Shown in pieces: positions 36,792 through 44,300 of a stretch of DNA of 64,000 nucleotides. Below the pieces are notes generated by a model, which saw nothing but the letters and a program-made list of their open reading frames with translations, had not been told where the DNA came from and made no database searches. Positions within the stretch are counted from its first letter, which is position 1; each line of letters opens with the position of its first letter. This stretch comes from Bradyrhizobium viridifuturi (lineage in GTDB: Bacteria > Pseudomonadota > Alphaproteobacteria > Rhizobiales > Xanthobacteraceae), in NCBI RefSeq assembly GCF_001238275.1, contig NZ_LGTB01000017.1, forward strand, positions 97,592 to 161,591. The letters are read 5' to 3'. Both the position numbers and the translations under genes were made by a program.

Positions 36792-37517
36792 ATGTCGATC
36801 GAGGAGCGGCCCGGCAAGGGTGCGCGGCGCTTTCAGCGCAGGGCGCGCCAGGAGGCGGACAAGGAGGCGCTGAAGGCGCTGATCCTGGAGACCGCGCGCA
36901 AGGAGTTCGCCGCCGGCACGCTCGAGACCGTCTCGATCCAGAAGATCGCCGACGCGATCGGCTATTCGAAGGGCACCGTCCTCAAATATTATCCGACCAA
37001 GCTGCTGCTGCTGCTTGCGGTGAAGCAGCAGAATCTCGAGGCGGTTGCCGCAGCGCTCGAACGGGTTCGCGCGCAGACCGCCGACAGCGATCTGCGGCTG
37101 CGGCGGGTGATGGAAACCTATCTCGACTACTGGGCCGACAATCCCGATCACTTCCGGTCGCTGTTCTCGATGTCCGGCTCGGTCGAGGACCGCCGGTTTC
37201 CGGACGGCGTCTATTTCGGCGAGACCGAGATCGCGCGCCGTAGCTACGAGCTGTTCGTGGTCTCGGTGCGGGAATTTCTCGCCGCACATGGCGCCGAGCC
37301 GGGGCCGGGCCTGCCGCAGCGGCTGGCGACCGCGCTGCTCGCGGCAACCCATGGCGTGGTCGCGCTGACGCTGGGCACGCCGACCATGAAACTGCCCGAC
37401 ATGCGCGGCACCGGCCGTCTCCTGATCGCAAGCCTGATCGATGCCTGGACCAGCAAGCTTGCCGCGGCGCGGAAAAGCGAGGGCTGGCCGCGGATTTCGA
37501 CCGGCACCTTTGCCTGA
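36792..37517 (+). CDS. TetR/AcrR family transcriptional regulator
   Basis: 241 residues. The N-terminal helix-turn-helix reads FAAGTLETVSIQKIADAIGYSKGTVLKYY, typical of TetR family, preceded by a basic arm. The C-terminal part is all-helical and binds an unknown ligand. The ATG used has GGGAG upstream; another ATG eight codons up is possible. Its partner is the divergent P450, with a 22-base palindrome between. Confidence 0.88.
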   Translation: MSIEERPGKGARRFQRRARQEADKEALKALILETARKEFAAGTLETVSIQKIADAIGYSKGTVLKYYPTKLLLLLAVKQQNLEAVAAALERVRAQTADSDLRLRRVMETYLDYWADNPDHFRSLFSMSGSVEDRRFPDGVYFGETEIARRSYELFVVSVREFLAAHGAEPGPGLPQRLATALLAATHGVVALTLGTPTMKLPDMRGTGRLLIASLIDAWTSKLAAARKSEGWPRISTGTFA

Positions 37518-37581
37518 CAGGGCGATACGGCATGCGCGATGCGATGTGGAATCGTGGGTGTCCGCCTGCTAAGCGCGGCCG

Positions 37582-38463
37582 ATGGACACGACGCAACGCG
37601 ATCGAACAATCGGTTTCCTCTGCCTGGTGGTGACGGCGTTCGGCTGGGCGCTGAACTGGCCGCTGATGAAGCTGCTGCTGCAGCAATGGCCGCCGTTGTT
37701 CGCGCGCGGGCTCGCCGGCACCTGCGCGGCGGTGATCCTGGGCACGCTGGCGCTGGCCCGCGGCCAGTCGCTCGCGGTGCCGCGCGAGGCGATCCCGCGG
37801 CTGTTGTTCGCCTCCTTCACCAACGTCTTTGCCTGGATGGGCTTCGGCACCATCGCGATGAAGTTCGTCACGGTCGGCGAGGGCGCGCTGCTCGCCTACA
37901 GCATGCCGATCTGGGCGATGCTGTTCGCCTGGCCGGTGCTGCACAGCCGCCCGACCTTGCGGGATCTGGCCGCGCTGGTGCTCGGCGTCGCCGGCGTTGC
38001 CCTCTTGCTCGGCGGAGGCGGCCTTGCGTTCAGCGCCGGCAAGCTCACCGGCATCGCGCTGGCGCTCGCCTGCGCCATCCTGTTCGCGCTGGGCAATGTG
38101 CTGAACCGCAAGCCACTGCCGATGCCGCCGCTCGCCGTGGTCGCTTGGCAGGTCGGCATCGGCTGCCTCGTCATGCTGCTGCTCGGCGTTTGCTTCGAGC
38201 ATCCGAATTACACGGCGATCACCCCGCTCGGCCTCGGCTGCTTCGCCTACATGACGCTGATGCCGATGGGCATCTGCTATCTCACCTGGTTCGAGACGCT
38301 GCGCCGCCTGCCGCCGACCTCGGCGTCGACGGGGATGCTGCTGGTGCCTGTCATCGGCGTGGTGTCGGCCGCGATCATCCTCGGCGAGCCGCTGGGCCTG
38401 CGCGAGATCGGCGCCATGGCGCTGACGCTCGGCGGCGTGACGCTGGCGCTGCAACGAGCCTGA
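37582..38463 (+). CDS. EamA/DMT family transporter
   Basis: 293 residues with ten hydrophobic segments forming two EamA repeats (TAFGWALNWPLMKLL near the start, and SASTGMLLVPVIGVVSAAIILGEPLG near the end, where LGEP is characteristic). Such inner-membrane drug/metabolite transporters usually export small metabolites. The substrate is unknown. It lies after the TetR gene with a 64-base gap and may share its transcript. Confidence 0.88.
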   Translation: MDTTQRDRTIGFLCLVVTAFGWALNWPLMKLLLQQWPPLFARGLAGTCAAVILGTLALARGQSLAVPREAIPRLLFASFTNVFAWMGFGTIAMKFVTVGEGALLAYSMPIWAMLFAWPVLHSRPTLRDLAALVLGVAGVALLLGGGGLAFSAGKLTGIALALACAILFALGNVLNRKPLPMPPLAVVAWQVGIGCLVMLLLGVCFEHPNYTAITPLGLGCFAYMTLMPMGICYLTWFETLRRLPPTSASTGMLLVPVIGVVSAAIILGEPLGLREIGAMALTLGGVTLALQRA

Positions 38464-38604
38464 GGCCTTGGATGCCGTCCTGGTTATGACACTCGCTTCG
38501 GGGGATCAGGATACTCACCCCAATCAGGAAGAAGCGGCAATTCGTGATCGGCGTGTTTGCGATTGAACACATCGGGTCACGCCTGGCAGCATAGGAAGCA
38601 ATTG

Positions 38605-38635
38605 ACCCCGGCGCTTTCCAGCTCGGGGTCTTTTC
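38605..38635 (+). terminator. Terminator-like hairpin 1
   Basis: GACCCCG with its complement CGGGGTC around a 13-base loop, followed by TTTTCTTT. Confidence 0.6.
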
Positions 38636-38824
38636 TTTGGTGCTCTCGGGAAATCCCTGCAAAAATTCGAGCGCGATTCACACATGTGATTTCTGGAACA
38701 GGCGCCCATCGCGAATCATCCCGGTCACTGGGCAGGGCTATTTCATTAAGATCAAAATACGAGCCCAGAAAGGGCCGTCAATTTTCGGCAAGCGGCGGTT
38801 CGGCGTGAGAATGGGACTACAGAA

Positions 38825-38861
38825 CGGCCTCAGCTAGCGCCTGCTAGCTGGGGCCGTTTTT
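38825..38861 (+). terminator. Terminator-like hairpin 2
   Basis: CGGCCTCAGCTAG pairs with CTAGCTGGGGCCG (one G-T pair) around CGCCTG, followed by five T. A strong intrinsic terminator without a clear gene before it. Confidence 0.7.
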
Positions 38862-38954
38862 CATTTAGGAACGGGCGCGGCGCGCGCCGAGTTGTTCTTG
38901 CGTCCGGGTGCTGCACCTGCCGGGCAGTGTCAGGACGATCAAAGTGCAACTGCG

Positions 38955-38993
38955 CGGCCTCAGCTTGTGCCCCCTCGCTGGGGCCGTCTCTTT
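38955..38993 (+). terminator. Terminator-like hairpin 3
   Basis: CGGCCTCAGC pairs with GCTGGGGCCG around a 12-base loop, followed by TCTCTTT. Shares its stem with hairpin 2. Confidence 0.5.
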
Positions 38994-39142
38994 GCGGGGC
39001 TCGGAGCTATTGCTTCGTCTCTTGCAAGGGGCCGACCCTGCCGAAGCTTTGATGAAATCAAAGTGGCTGTCGAGCACGCCGACTAGCAAGGGCACGCGCG
39101 GGTTTTCGGGAAGCCGGCGTCCGGTCGGGTACGGAGGCCGAA

Positions 39143-39167
39143 GGAACGGACATCGGCACATCGCGTT
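39143..39167 (+). promoter_or_regulatory. Sigma-EcfG promoter of the 46-residue gene
   Basis: GGAAC-N16-CGTT, an exact consensus match, 22 bases before the ATG of the small membrane peptide and followed by an AAGGGAG ribosome site. Confidence 0.7.
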
Positions 39168-39189
39168 CTTCTGAAAAGGGAGCTTGGCC

Positions 39190-39330
39190 ATGCGCAAGGC
39201 GATCGCGCGGCTTGATGCGGAGCAGAAGGCGCAGCTGCTCTATCTCGCGGATCTCGGTACGGCGATGTTCACCGCGGCGCTCGTGGTTTGCACGCTGAAG
39301 GCCGTCGTGGACCTCCTCGCCGGCGGTTGA
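39190..39330 (+). CDS. Small membrane peptide, 46 residues, predicted GSR member
   Basis: MRKAIARLDAEQKAQLLYL is followed by one hydrophobic helix (GTAMFTAALVVCTLKAVVDLL). A strong AAGGGAG ribosome site lies nine bases before the ATG, and an exact sigma-EcfG promoter lies just before that, which together make translation very likely. I recognise no family. A single-pass stress peptide of the inner membrane is the best description. Confidence 0.65.
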   Translation: MRKAIARLDAEQKAQLLYLADLGTAMFTAALVVCTLKAVVDLLAGG

Positions 39331-39352
39331 ACCGCCCCGTGACTGCGCGCCG

Positions 39353-39598
39353 TCACTTGTCGTTTGGCGCGTCCTCTCCCTGCGTGTGGCCTTCGGGCCC
39401 TCGATCGAACACCCCGTAATCGCTGGACTTCACCCCCGCCGCGGCATCGGTGCCGACGCTGGCCAGACCGAGCTTGAGCAGCTCGCGAACCGCCGCGGCA
39501 CGGGTCGGCATGCGGTGCTTGAAGCGGAAATCATCGAGGGCAGCCAATTCCTCAGGCGACAACATCACTTGCAATCGTTCGGCACGCAGCTCGTTCAT
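39353..39598 (-). CDS. Ribbon-helix-helix-like protein, 81 residues, predicted GSR member
   Basis: The first about 45 residues, MNELRAERLQVMLSPEELA then ALDDFRFKHRMPTRAAAVRELLKLGL, follow the ribbon-helix-helix pattern: a short beta strand then two helices, as in CopG/Arc-type DNA binders. The C-terminal 35 residues are polar and likely disordered. No partner toxin is next to it. An exact sigma-EcfG promoter lies 40 bases upstream, suggesting a stress-induced regulator. Confidence 0.75.
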   Translation of the reverse strand: MNELRAERLQVMLSPEELAALDDFRFKHRMPTRAAAVRELLKLGLASVGTDAAAGVKSSDYGVFDRGPEGHTQGEDAPNDK

Positions 39599-39637
39599 CG
39601 CAAAACACCCAAACTTAGCTGAATGAGTAATTTGCTA

Positions 39638-39662
39638 AACGAACCAATTTGTGTCCGGTTCC
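39638..39662 (-). promoter_or_regulatory. Sigma-EcfG promoter of the ribbon-helix-helix gene
   Basis: On the minus strand GGAAC-N16-CGTT, an exact consensus match, 40 bases before the start codon. It lies 70 bases from a second exact site facing the other way. Confidence 0.7.
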
Positions 39663-39731
39663 ACCGGTTGAGACAAAAACGTCGATTGAGTAATTTTATC
39701 AAGCAAAATCAATAGCTTATTTAAAAATATG

Positions 39732-39757
39732 GGAACGATCCGGCGGCCTGTTTCGTT
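39732..39757 (+). promoter_or_regulatory. Sigma-EcfG promoter of the 58-residue gene
   Basis: GGAAC-N17-CGTT, an exact consensus match, 20 bases before the ATG, with GGGAG in between. Confidence 0.7.
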
Positions 39758-39776
39758 ATGTTGCGGGAGTGATGCC

Positions 39777-39953
39777 ATGACCAACAACGTCAAGCTTCCC
39801 CGCAAGCTATCCGAGGAGCCGAGCGCGCCGGAACCGCGGCGTCCGAGCCACGCTCGGGTCATCGATCAACTCGACCGCTGGGCCAATAGTCCCGGTCTGC
39901 AACCGCCAAGGATGGACGATGGAGAGGACGATTCGACGACGGAAGCGATCTGA
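39777..39953 (+). CDS. Small hypothetical protein, 58 residues, predicted GSR member
   Basis: A charged, Pro-rich peptide (MTNNVKLPRKLSEEPSAPEP...RWANSPGLQPP) with an acidic end (DDGEDDSTTEAI), probably unstructured. It has a ribosome site and an exact sigma-EcfG promoter immediately upstream. Its end overlaps the next small gene by 35 bases in another frame, so they form a two-gene unit. Function unknown. Confidence 0.6.
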   Translation: MTNNVKLPRKLSEEPSAPEPRRPSHARVIDQLDRWANSPGLQPPRMDDGEDDSTTEAI

Positions 39954-40113
39954 GCCCCACACGTTCGAGCAGCGCCTCGAGGAACACCGCGTACGGCTTG
40001 AAAACCTGCTCGCTCAGTTGCCGCGCGGCGCCGAGCGCGAGCAGATCGCCGCGCGGATCGAGCAGCTGAAGACGGCGGTGGAGCTCAATGCGATGCTCTC
40101 GACGACCGCATAG
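39919..40113 (+). CDS. Small coiled-coil-like protein, 64 residues
   Basis: MERTIRRRKRSEPHTFEQRL starts a strongly charged helix that continues as EEHRVRLENLLAQLP and EREQIAARIEQLKTAVEL, with a heptad-like pattern. It overlaps the preceding 58-residue gene and should be transcribed from the same sigma-EcfG promoter. No known family is recognised. Confidence 0.6.
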   Translation: MERTIRRRKRSEPHTFEQRLEEHRVRLENLLAQLPRGAEREQIAARIEQLKTAVELNAMLSTTA

Positions 40114-40145
40114 ACGGATAGCGGCCACGCCGTCCGGCGGGCCGC

Positions 40146-40577
40146 TTAGCATCCTCGGCAGATCGAATTCAGCTTTGCCTTGAGGGCGGGACTGTCCCAG
40201 GGTGCGAGGGAATCGAAGGTAATCGGCAAGATAAACTGGAAGTCCTCGCCCGCCGTGTCCGCAGGGAATGGCGGGAACGGTTGGGCGCGCTCAACGATTG
40301 CCAATGCCTCTGCGTCTATCGCCGGGATGCCGGTGGCCTCGACCAGCCAACTCGACATGAGATGACCTGCGCGATCGATCCTGAAGCCGACTTTGGCGGT
40401 GCCTCGCTGCCCGGACGCCAGCGGAGGGGAACGCCGGGCCTGGAGCACACGGTTCGAAAAATCCTGTCTCCATGCGGCGGCTGAAGGGGAGAGTTTTGGG
40501 GCTGCGCTGTTCTTGGCGAGGGCGGGAGCTGTGGCAGCAAAGAGCAGCGCAATACAGACAACGAGCCATGGCAACAT
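40146..40577 (-). CDS. TonB C-terminal domain-like exported protein
   Basis: 143 residues. A signal peptide (MLPWLVVCIALLFAATAPALA) is followed by a TonB-C type domain: GTAKVGFRIDRAGHLMSSWLVEATGIPAIDAEAL, then the PFPPFPADT motif. The usual long proline-rich spacer and membrane anchor of TonB are missing, so this is probably a free periplasmic relative. The end has two Cys (ICRGC). A start 12 codons up is possible. It converges on the small GSR genes. Confidence 0.75.
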   Translation of the reverse strand: MLPWLVVCIALLFAATAPALAKNSAAPKLSPSAAAWRQDFSNRVLQARRSPPLASGQRGTAKVGFRIDRAGHLMSSWLVEATGIPAIDAEALAIVERAQPFPPFPADTAGEDFQFILPITFDSLAPWDSPALKAKLNSICRGC

Positions 40578-40730
40578 CGGGGAAGTCAGTCCACTTCGAC
40601 AATCTGCAATCATTGTATTCGCGTATCGGTTGATTGCAAAGCGCGTCGCTCGTCATGCGGCGAAGCTCCGTCGGGCAGTTGCCCGCGAAAACGGCTTGCC
40701 CGTATTTGCCGCGCACCGTACCATCGCGCA

Positions 40731-40807
40731 CGTTGATGGGGATGGAGTCCCCCGATAACCGCCGCAAGGCTGATGACTCCTACCGGGCGCGACAGCGTCG
40801 GTAGGAG
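40731..40807 (+). promoter_or_regulatory. Fluoride riboswitch (crcB motif) with expression platform
   Basis: The sequence GGGGATGGAGTCCCCC, then AACCGCC, then GCTGATGACTCCTACC carries the conserved parts of the fluoride (crcB) riboswitch in order and spacing. CTCCTACCG at 40777 can instead pair perfectly with CGGTAGGAG at 40799, giving a switching hairpin. It lies just upstream of a small membrane gene and crcB, the fluoride channel gene, which is the classic partner. Confidence 0.9.
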
Positions 40808-40861
40808 CATGCGCAACTGCCGACCCGCCGCGCCCCCCGCGAATGAGATGGGGGCAAGAGC

Positions 40862-41035
40862 ATGACGGGTCTTCCTGGTTCACTCTCAATCGCATTGTCG
40901 CTGGTCGGGGCCATCTGGCTCGTCGGTGTCGTCGCCCTGCTGGTCGGCGCGCCGGGCGGGCTGGTCGCCGCGACTTTCGCTGTTGGGCTTGTGACAGGCA
41001 TCGTCGAGTGGCGGGCCGGAAGGGTGAGAAATTGA
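40862..41035 (+). CDS. Small membrane protein upstream of CrcB, 57 residues
   Basis: Two hydrophobic helices (SIALSLVGAIWLVGVVALLVGAPGG and LVAATFAVGLVTGIVEW) with a short basic end. It lies between the fluoride riboswitch and crcB, and its stop TGA overlaps the crcB TTG start. Control by fluoride follows from position. No family is recognised; it could be a helper to the channel or a leader that couples translation. Confidence 0.6.
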   Translation: MTGLPGSLSIALSLVGAIWLVGVVALLVGAPGGLVAATFAVGLVTGIVEWRAGRVRN

Positions 41036-41418
41036 ACGCACAATTGTTGGCGGCGGTCGCGATCGGCGGTTCGCTGGGATCGGTCGCGCGCTATCTGGTG
41101 GCGATCGGCGCCGGGCGCCTGGTCGGCACGGAATTTCCCTGGGGCACGCTGGTGATCAATATCGCGGGCTCGTTCCTGATCGGCGCGTTCGCGGAGTCCT
41201 TCGCGCTGAGCTGGAATGTCAGCCAGGCGGTGCGGGTGTTTCTCACCGTCGGCATCTGCGGCGGCTTCACCACCTTCTCGACCTTCTCGCTCGACGCGAT
41301 CGTGCTGATGCAGCGGGGCGAGCTGTGGGTGGCCGGGGCCTATATCGCAGCCTCGGTCGCGCTCTCGATCCTGGCGCTGTTCGGCGGCCTGCTGCTGGTG
41401 CGGACCTTCGCGGCTTGA
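41032..41418 (+). CDS. crcB: Fluoride efflux channel CrcB (Fluc)
   Basis: 128 residues with four membrane helices. Conserved pieces are GGSLGSVARYLV near the start, GTLVINIAGSFLIGAFAE (the Asn of the pore) and GGFTTFSTFSLDAI (the Phe-box region). CrcB dimers form a fluoride channel in the inner membrane. The TTG start is supported by GGAAGGGTGAG upstream and by overlap with the small gene before it; no ATG fits. Control by the fluoride riboswitch upstream is expected. Confidence 0.92.
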   Translation: MNAQLLAAVAIGGSLGSVARYLVAIGAGRLVGTEFPWGTLVINIAGSFLIGAFAESFALSWNVSQAVRVFLTVGICGGFTTFSTFSLDAIVLMQRGELWVAGAYIAASVALSILALFGGLLLVRTFAA

Positions 41419-41522
41419 TGGCCGACCATCATCCCCGCGCCCCGGCTGCTTTGCATGGGGTTGTTTTCGATATTTTGGCAGCACGCCCCTGCGCCGGCCC
41501 CCATGACTTCATCTCGCTCTCG

Positions 41523-41777
41523 CTAGTCGGTGGGATGCCGGCCGGTGCGCGGATTGATCGGCGACGTCGGCCGCCGACGCAGCGCTTCGGGCAGGAACGG
41601 CTCGCCGCTCCTGGGCGAGGCGTCGGCGCGGACGTCGGCGGCCCATTGCGCGCGTTCGTGGGGCGTCTGGTTGTCGTCGAAAGTCCGCTTCACGTCGACC
41701 CCGCTGACCGGGTCATTGACGCCGTTCCGGCTCGCGGGATGGTCGACGCCGTTGTGGATGTCACTGGAGTTACCCAT
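41523..41777 (-). CDS. Hypothetical hydrophilic protein, 84 residues
   Basis: A polar, Asp/Asn/Pro-rich protein (MGNSSDIHNGVDHPASRNGV, ending NPRTGRHPTD) without membrane or catalytic features; probably disordered. The start has GGAGG upstream and a near-consensus sigma-EcfG promoter (GGAAC-N17-TGTT) at 41808-41833. I recognise no family. Confidence 0.6.
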   Translation of the reverse strand: MGNSSDIHNGVDHPASRNGVNDPVSGVDVKRTFDDNQTPHERAQWAADVRADASPRSGEPFLPEALRRRPTSPINPRTGRHPTD

Positions 41778-41807
41778 CGCGGCCTCCGGGTTCGGTTTGT
41801 CGGGACC

Positions 41808-41833
41808 AACATTGCCCGCGCGGGCGCCGTTCC
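41808..41833 (-). promoter_or_regulatory. Candidate sigma-EcfG promoter of the 84-residue gene
   Basis: On the minus strand GGAAC-N17-TGTT, one base off consensus, 31 bases before the start. Confidence 0.45.
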
Positions 41834-41938
41834 AAAAAAGTGAAGGGCCGGAGGTATCCTCTGCCGCGGGAATCCTTGGCGCATGCAGGGCCAGCCGGTA
41901 GGATGGAACCTGGGACGACCAAGAGAAAGACCGAGGGA

Positions 41939-42160
41939 ATGAAGCATGTCGACGTCGCGGTGATTGCTGCCACGCTGTGGCTGCTGGCGTCGATGGTGCT
42001 GGACATCCTGACGCCGAAGTCGATCACCGCGCTGATGATTGCCGCAGCCCTTGCCCCGCCGTTCCTGATCGGGATCGGCATCCATTTCGCGCGCGAATAT
42101 TTCAAGGCCAAGCGGCGCAGCTACCGGCCGCCGCAACTGGACGAACACTTCAAGAACTAG
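41939..42160 (+). CDS. Small membrane protein, 73 residues
   Basis: Two membrane helices (VAVIAATLWLLASMVLDIL and ALMIAAALAPPFLIGIGIHFA) and a basic tail KAKRRSYRPPQLDEHFKN. The ATG chosen gives MKHVDVAV; the open frame extends up with two more possible starts. No family recognised. Confidence 0.55.
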   Translation: MKHVDVAVIAATLWLLASMVLDILTPKSITALMIAAALAPPFLIGIGIHFAREYFKAKRRSYRPPQLDEHFKN

Positions 42161-42232
42161 AACGGGGCGGCGAGCTGGTCAGGGCTGCGTCAGCTGCATT
42201 GAACCGCGCCCATGGCTTGCTAAGCTTGGGGC

Positions 42233-42913
42233 ATGACCGAACATCTCCCCGACACGATCAGCCGCCTCTACACCGACCCCGGCGAATATGTCGACAGCGA
42301 CCATCCCGCAGTCGAGGCGTTCGCCCGCGCCGCCGTCACGCCCGGCGCCAGCACCCGCGAGATCGCGAGCCGGCTCTACACCGCGGTGCGCGACGGCATC
42401 CGCTACAACCCCTATGTCAGCATGCGCTCGGCGGAGAGCTACCGGGCTTCCAGCGTGCTCGCCGCCGGCAACGGATATTGCGTCGGCAAGGCGGCGCTCT
42501 ATGCGGCGGCCTGCCGGGTCCACGGCATCCCGGCCCGGGTCGGCTTCGCCGATGTCCGCAACCATCTCACCACCGAGAAGCTGCGCCAGAGCATGGGCTC
42601 GGACCTGTTCACCTGGCACGGCTTCACCGAAGTGTTCGTCGACGGCGCCTGGCGCAAGGCGACCCCGACCTTCAACGACACGCTGTGTGCCAAGCTCGGC
42701 GTTGCGCCGCTCGATTTCGACGGCCATTCCGATGCGCTGCTGCATCCGTTCGACGGCGCCGGGCGCGCCTACATGCAATACGTCAACGACCACGGCAGCT
42801 ATCACGACGTCCCCGCCAAGTTCCTGATGCGCGAGATGGCGCGCGAATACGCCAACATGCAGGGCGAGGACATGACCGGCCGCGACATGGAGCGCGAGGC
42901 GGCCGAGCAGTAG
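42233..42913 (+). CDS. Transglutaminase-like cysteine protease family protein
   Basis: 226 residues. The catalytic triad pattern of the transglutaminase-like fold is present: Cys in GNGYCVGKAALYAA, His in HGFTEVFVDGAW, and Asp in the following strand. The region RDGIRYNPYVSMR lies before the Cys. These cytosolic proteins act as amidases or peptidases; substrate unknown. Its neighbour downstream is an EamA transporter. Confidence 0.85.
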   Translation: MTEHLPDTISRLYTDPGEYVDSDHPAVEAFARAAVTPGASTREIASRLYTAVRDGIRYNPYVSMRSAESYRASSVLAAGNGYCVGKAALYAAACRVHGIPARVGFADVRNHLTTEKLRQSMGSDLFTWHGFTEVFVDGAWRKATPTFNDTLCAKLGVAPLDFDGHSDALLHPFDGAGRAYMQYVNDHGSYHDVPAKFLMREMAREYANMQGEDMTGRDMEREAAEQ

Positions 42914-42972
42914 CGGGCAGCGACGGCACAAGCCGTCCTCGTCAATTGCGCACCGACTGAGGGGGCGGTGTC

Positions 42973-43898
42973 ATGGATGCGGAGTTGCCGAAAGCGCCAA
43001 TCGGCCGCCCGGCGATGGGCTGGGAGGATGCGGTCGCGCTGACCGGCTTCATCCTGGTCGCGGTCGGGCAGGCCTCCAACCAGGTTCTGGCGCGCGGCCT
43101 TGCCGGCTCGGTGCCGCCGTTTTCGCTGGCGTTCTTCCGCTGGAGCATCATCGCCGTCGGCCTGGCGCCGTTTGCGATCACGGCGATCCGCGACGGCAAG
43201 ATCCCGCTGGCGCAGAACCTCTGGCCGATCCTCGCCGCGGGCTTCCTCGGCATGTTCCTCTGCGGCGGCCCGGTCTACATCGCCGGCATCACCACCACGG
43301 CGATCCATATCGCGCTGATCTTCGCGCTGTCGCCGATCATGGTGCTGCTGATCTCGGCCGCGCTCGGCATCGAGCATATCGGCCCGCTGCAATGGCTCGG
43401 CACGGCGCTGGCGCTTGCCGGCGCGCTCCTGATCGTCTCCGGGGGCCATCTGGAAACGCTGACCCAGTCGAGCGCGGCCTGGGGCGATCTGCTGGTGGTG
43501 GGTGCGATGCTCGGCTGGTCGGGCTACACTCTGGTGCAGTCGCGGGTCGCGCCGCGCGCCTCGCTGCTGGCGCGGGTCAGCCTGTTCTCTGCGGCCGGCG
43601 CGCTGTGCTCGCTGCCGCCGGCGCTGCAGGAAATGTGGGCGACGCCGGCCGCGGTGTTCACGCGCGGGCGTTCGAGGCCTATGTCTTCGCCGGCCTCGTG
43701 CCCGGTCTGATCGCCTATGCCGGCTTCGCCTGGCTCGGCGCGCGGTTCGGCTCGGTGCGGACGTCGCTCGTGCTCTATGTCGCGCCGATCGCGAGCGCGC
43801 TGTTGTCCTGGATCATCCTCGGCGAGCCGCCGAAGCTGATCCATCTGGTCGGCGGCTTGCTGATCCTCGGCGGCGTCTGGGCCAGCCTGCGCAAATAG
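42973..43898 (+). CDS. EamA/DMT family transporter, apparent frameshift
   Basis: Ten-helix EamA transporter of about 308 residues when joined. The first nine-tenths begin MDAELPKAPIGRPAMGWEDA. Near 43661 the frame changes from AAVFT to ARAFEAYVFAGLVPGLIAYAGF, and the end carries LGEPPKLIHLVGGLLILGG as in EamA repeats. One missing base explains the break. Likely exports a small metabolite across the inner membrane; substrate unknown. A second EamA gene lies 5 kb upstream. Confidence 0.75.
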
Positions 43899-43915
43899 GC
43901 CGGCTCCCCTCCAGT

Positions 43916-43940
43916 GCAACTTTTCCCGGCCTCGTGCGTT
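43916..43940 (+). promoter_or_regulatory. Candidate sigma-EcfG promoter of the 61-residue gene
   Basis: GCAAC-N16-CGTT, one base off consensus, 39 bases before the ATG. Confidence 0.35.
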
Positions 43941-43978
43941 GAATCCAGCGTTGATTCAAGAACTTAGTTGGAGGCCGC

Positions 43979-44164
43979 ATGAATCTGACTCCCCAGCAAC
44001 GGAAAGAGCGTGATGCGCAGCGTCAGCAAGAGGCGTCGCAGGCGATGAAGGAGCACCGCGCCAACGAGAAGGCCTTCTACGACAATTTCCAGCGCCTCAA
44101 GGCCGAGCGCCAGGCGCGCGAAGCCGCGGAGTCAGGAGTGGGGGCGCAATCCGCTTCAAAGTAA
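43979..44164 (+). CDS. Small highly charged helical protein, 61 residues
   Basis: MNLTPQQRKERDAQRQQEAS and the following KAFYDNFQRLKAERQAREAAE suggest a single long charged helix rich in Lys, Arg, Glu and Gln. GGAGG lies before the ATG. No family recognised. A near-match stress promoter precedes it. Confidence 0.6.
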   Translation: MNLTPQQRKERDAQRQQEASQAMKEHRANEKAFYDNFQRLKAERQAREAAESGVGAQSASK

Positions 44165-44300
44165 CAGCCGGGAGCACACCCACCATCCGGATTGCCCGGG
44201 TCTGACAGATCGAGAAGGAGCAGGACAAGGGGGCGAGCTCGACGCAAGCGGGCTCGCCCCGATGACGAGATGAAATCTCCAGGCTTATGGAGGACGTCAG

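Larger units (their letters stand above)
38464..39142. other. Stretch without a confident gene, holding three terminator-like hairpins
   Basis: Nearly 700 bases contain only short unconvincing open frames. Three stem-loops followed by T-rich runs lie at 38605, 38825 and 38955, and the last two share stem sequence. This could be a set of small RNAs or worn short genes. One 66-residue open frame (38637-38837) ends inside the second stem; I do not consider it supported. Confidence 0.4.

Noticed and set aside
38637..38837. 66-residue open frame ending in a terminator stem
   Set aside because: No ribosome site, no promoter and no protein-like pattern beyond a basic tail; listed only as part of an unexplained stretch.
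39353..39598. Antitoxin of a toxin-antitoxin pair
   Set aside because: No toxin-sized neighbour on the same strand; the sigma-EcfG promoter points to a stress regulator instead.
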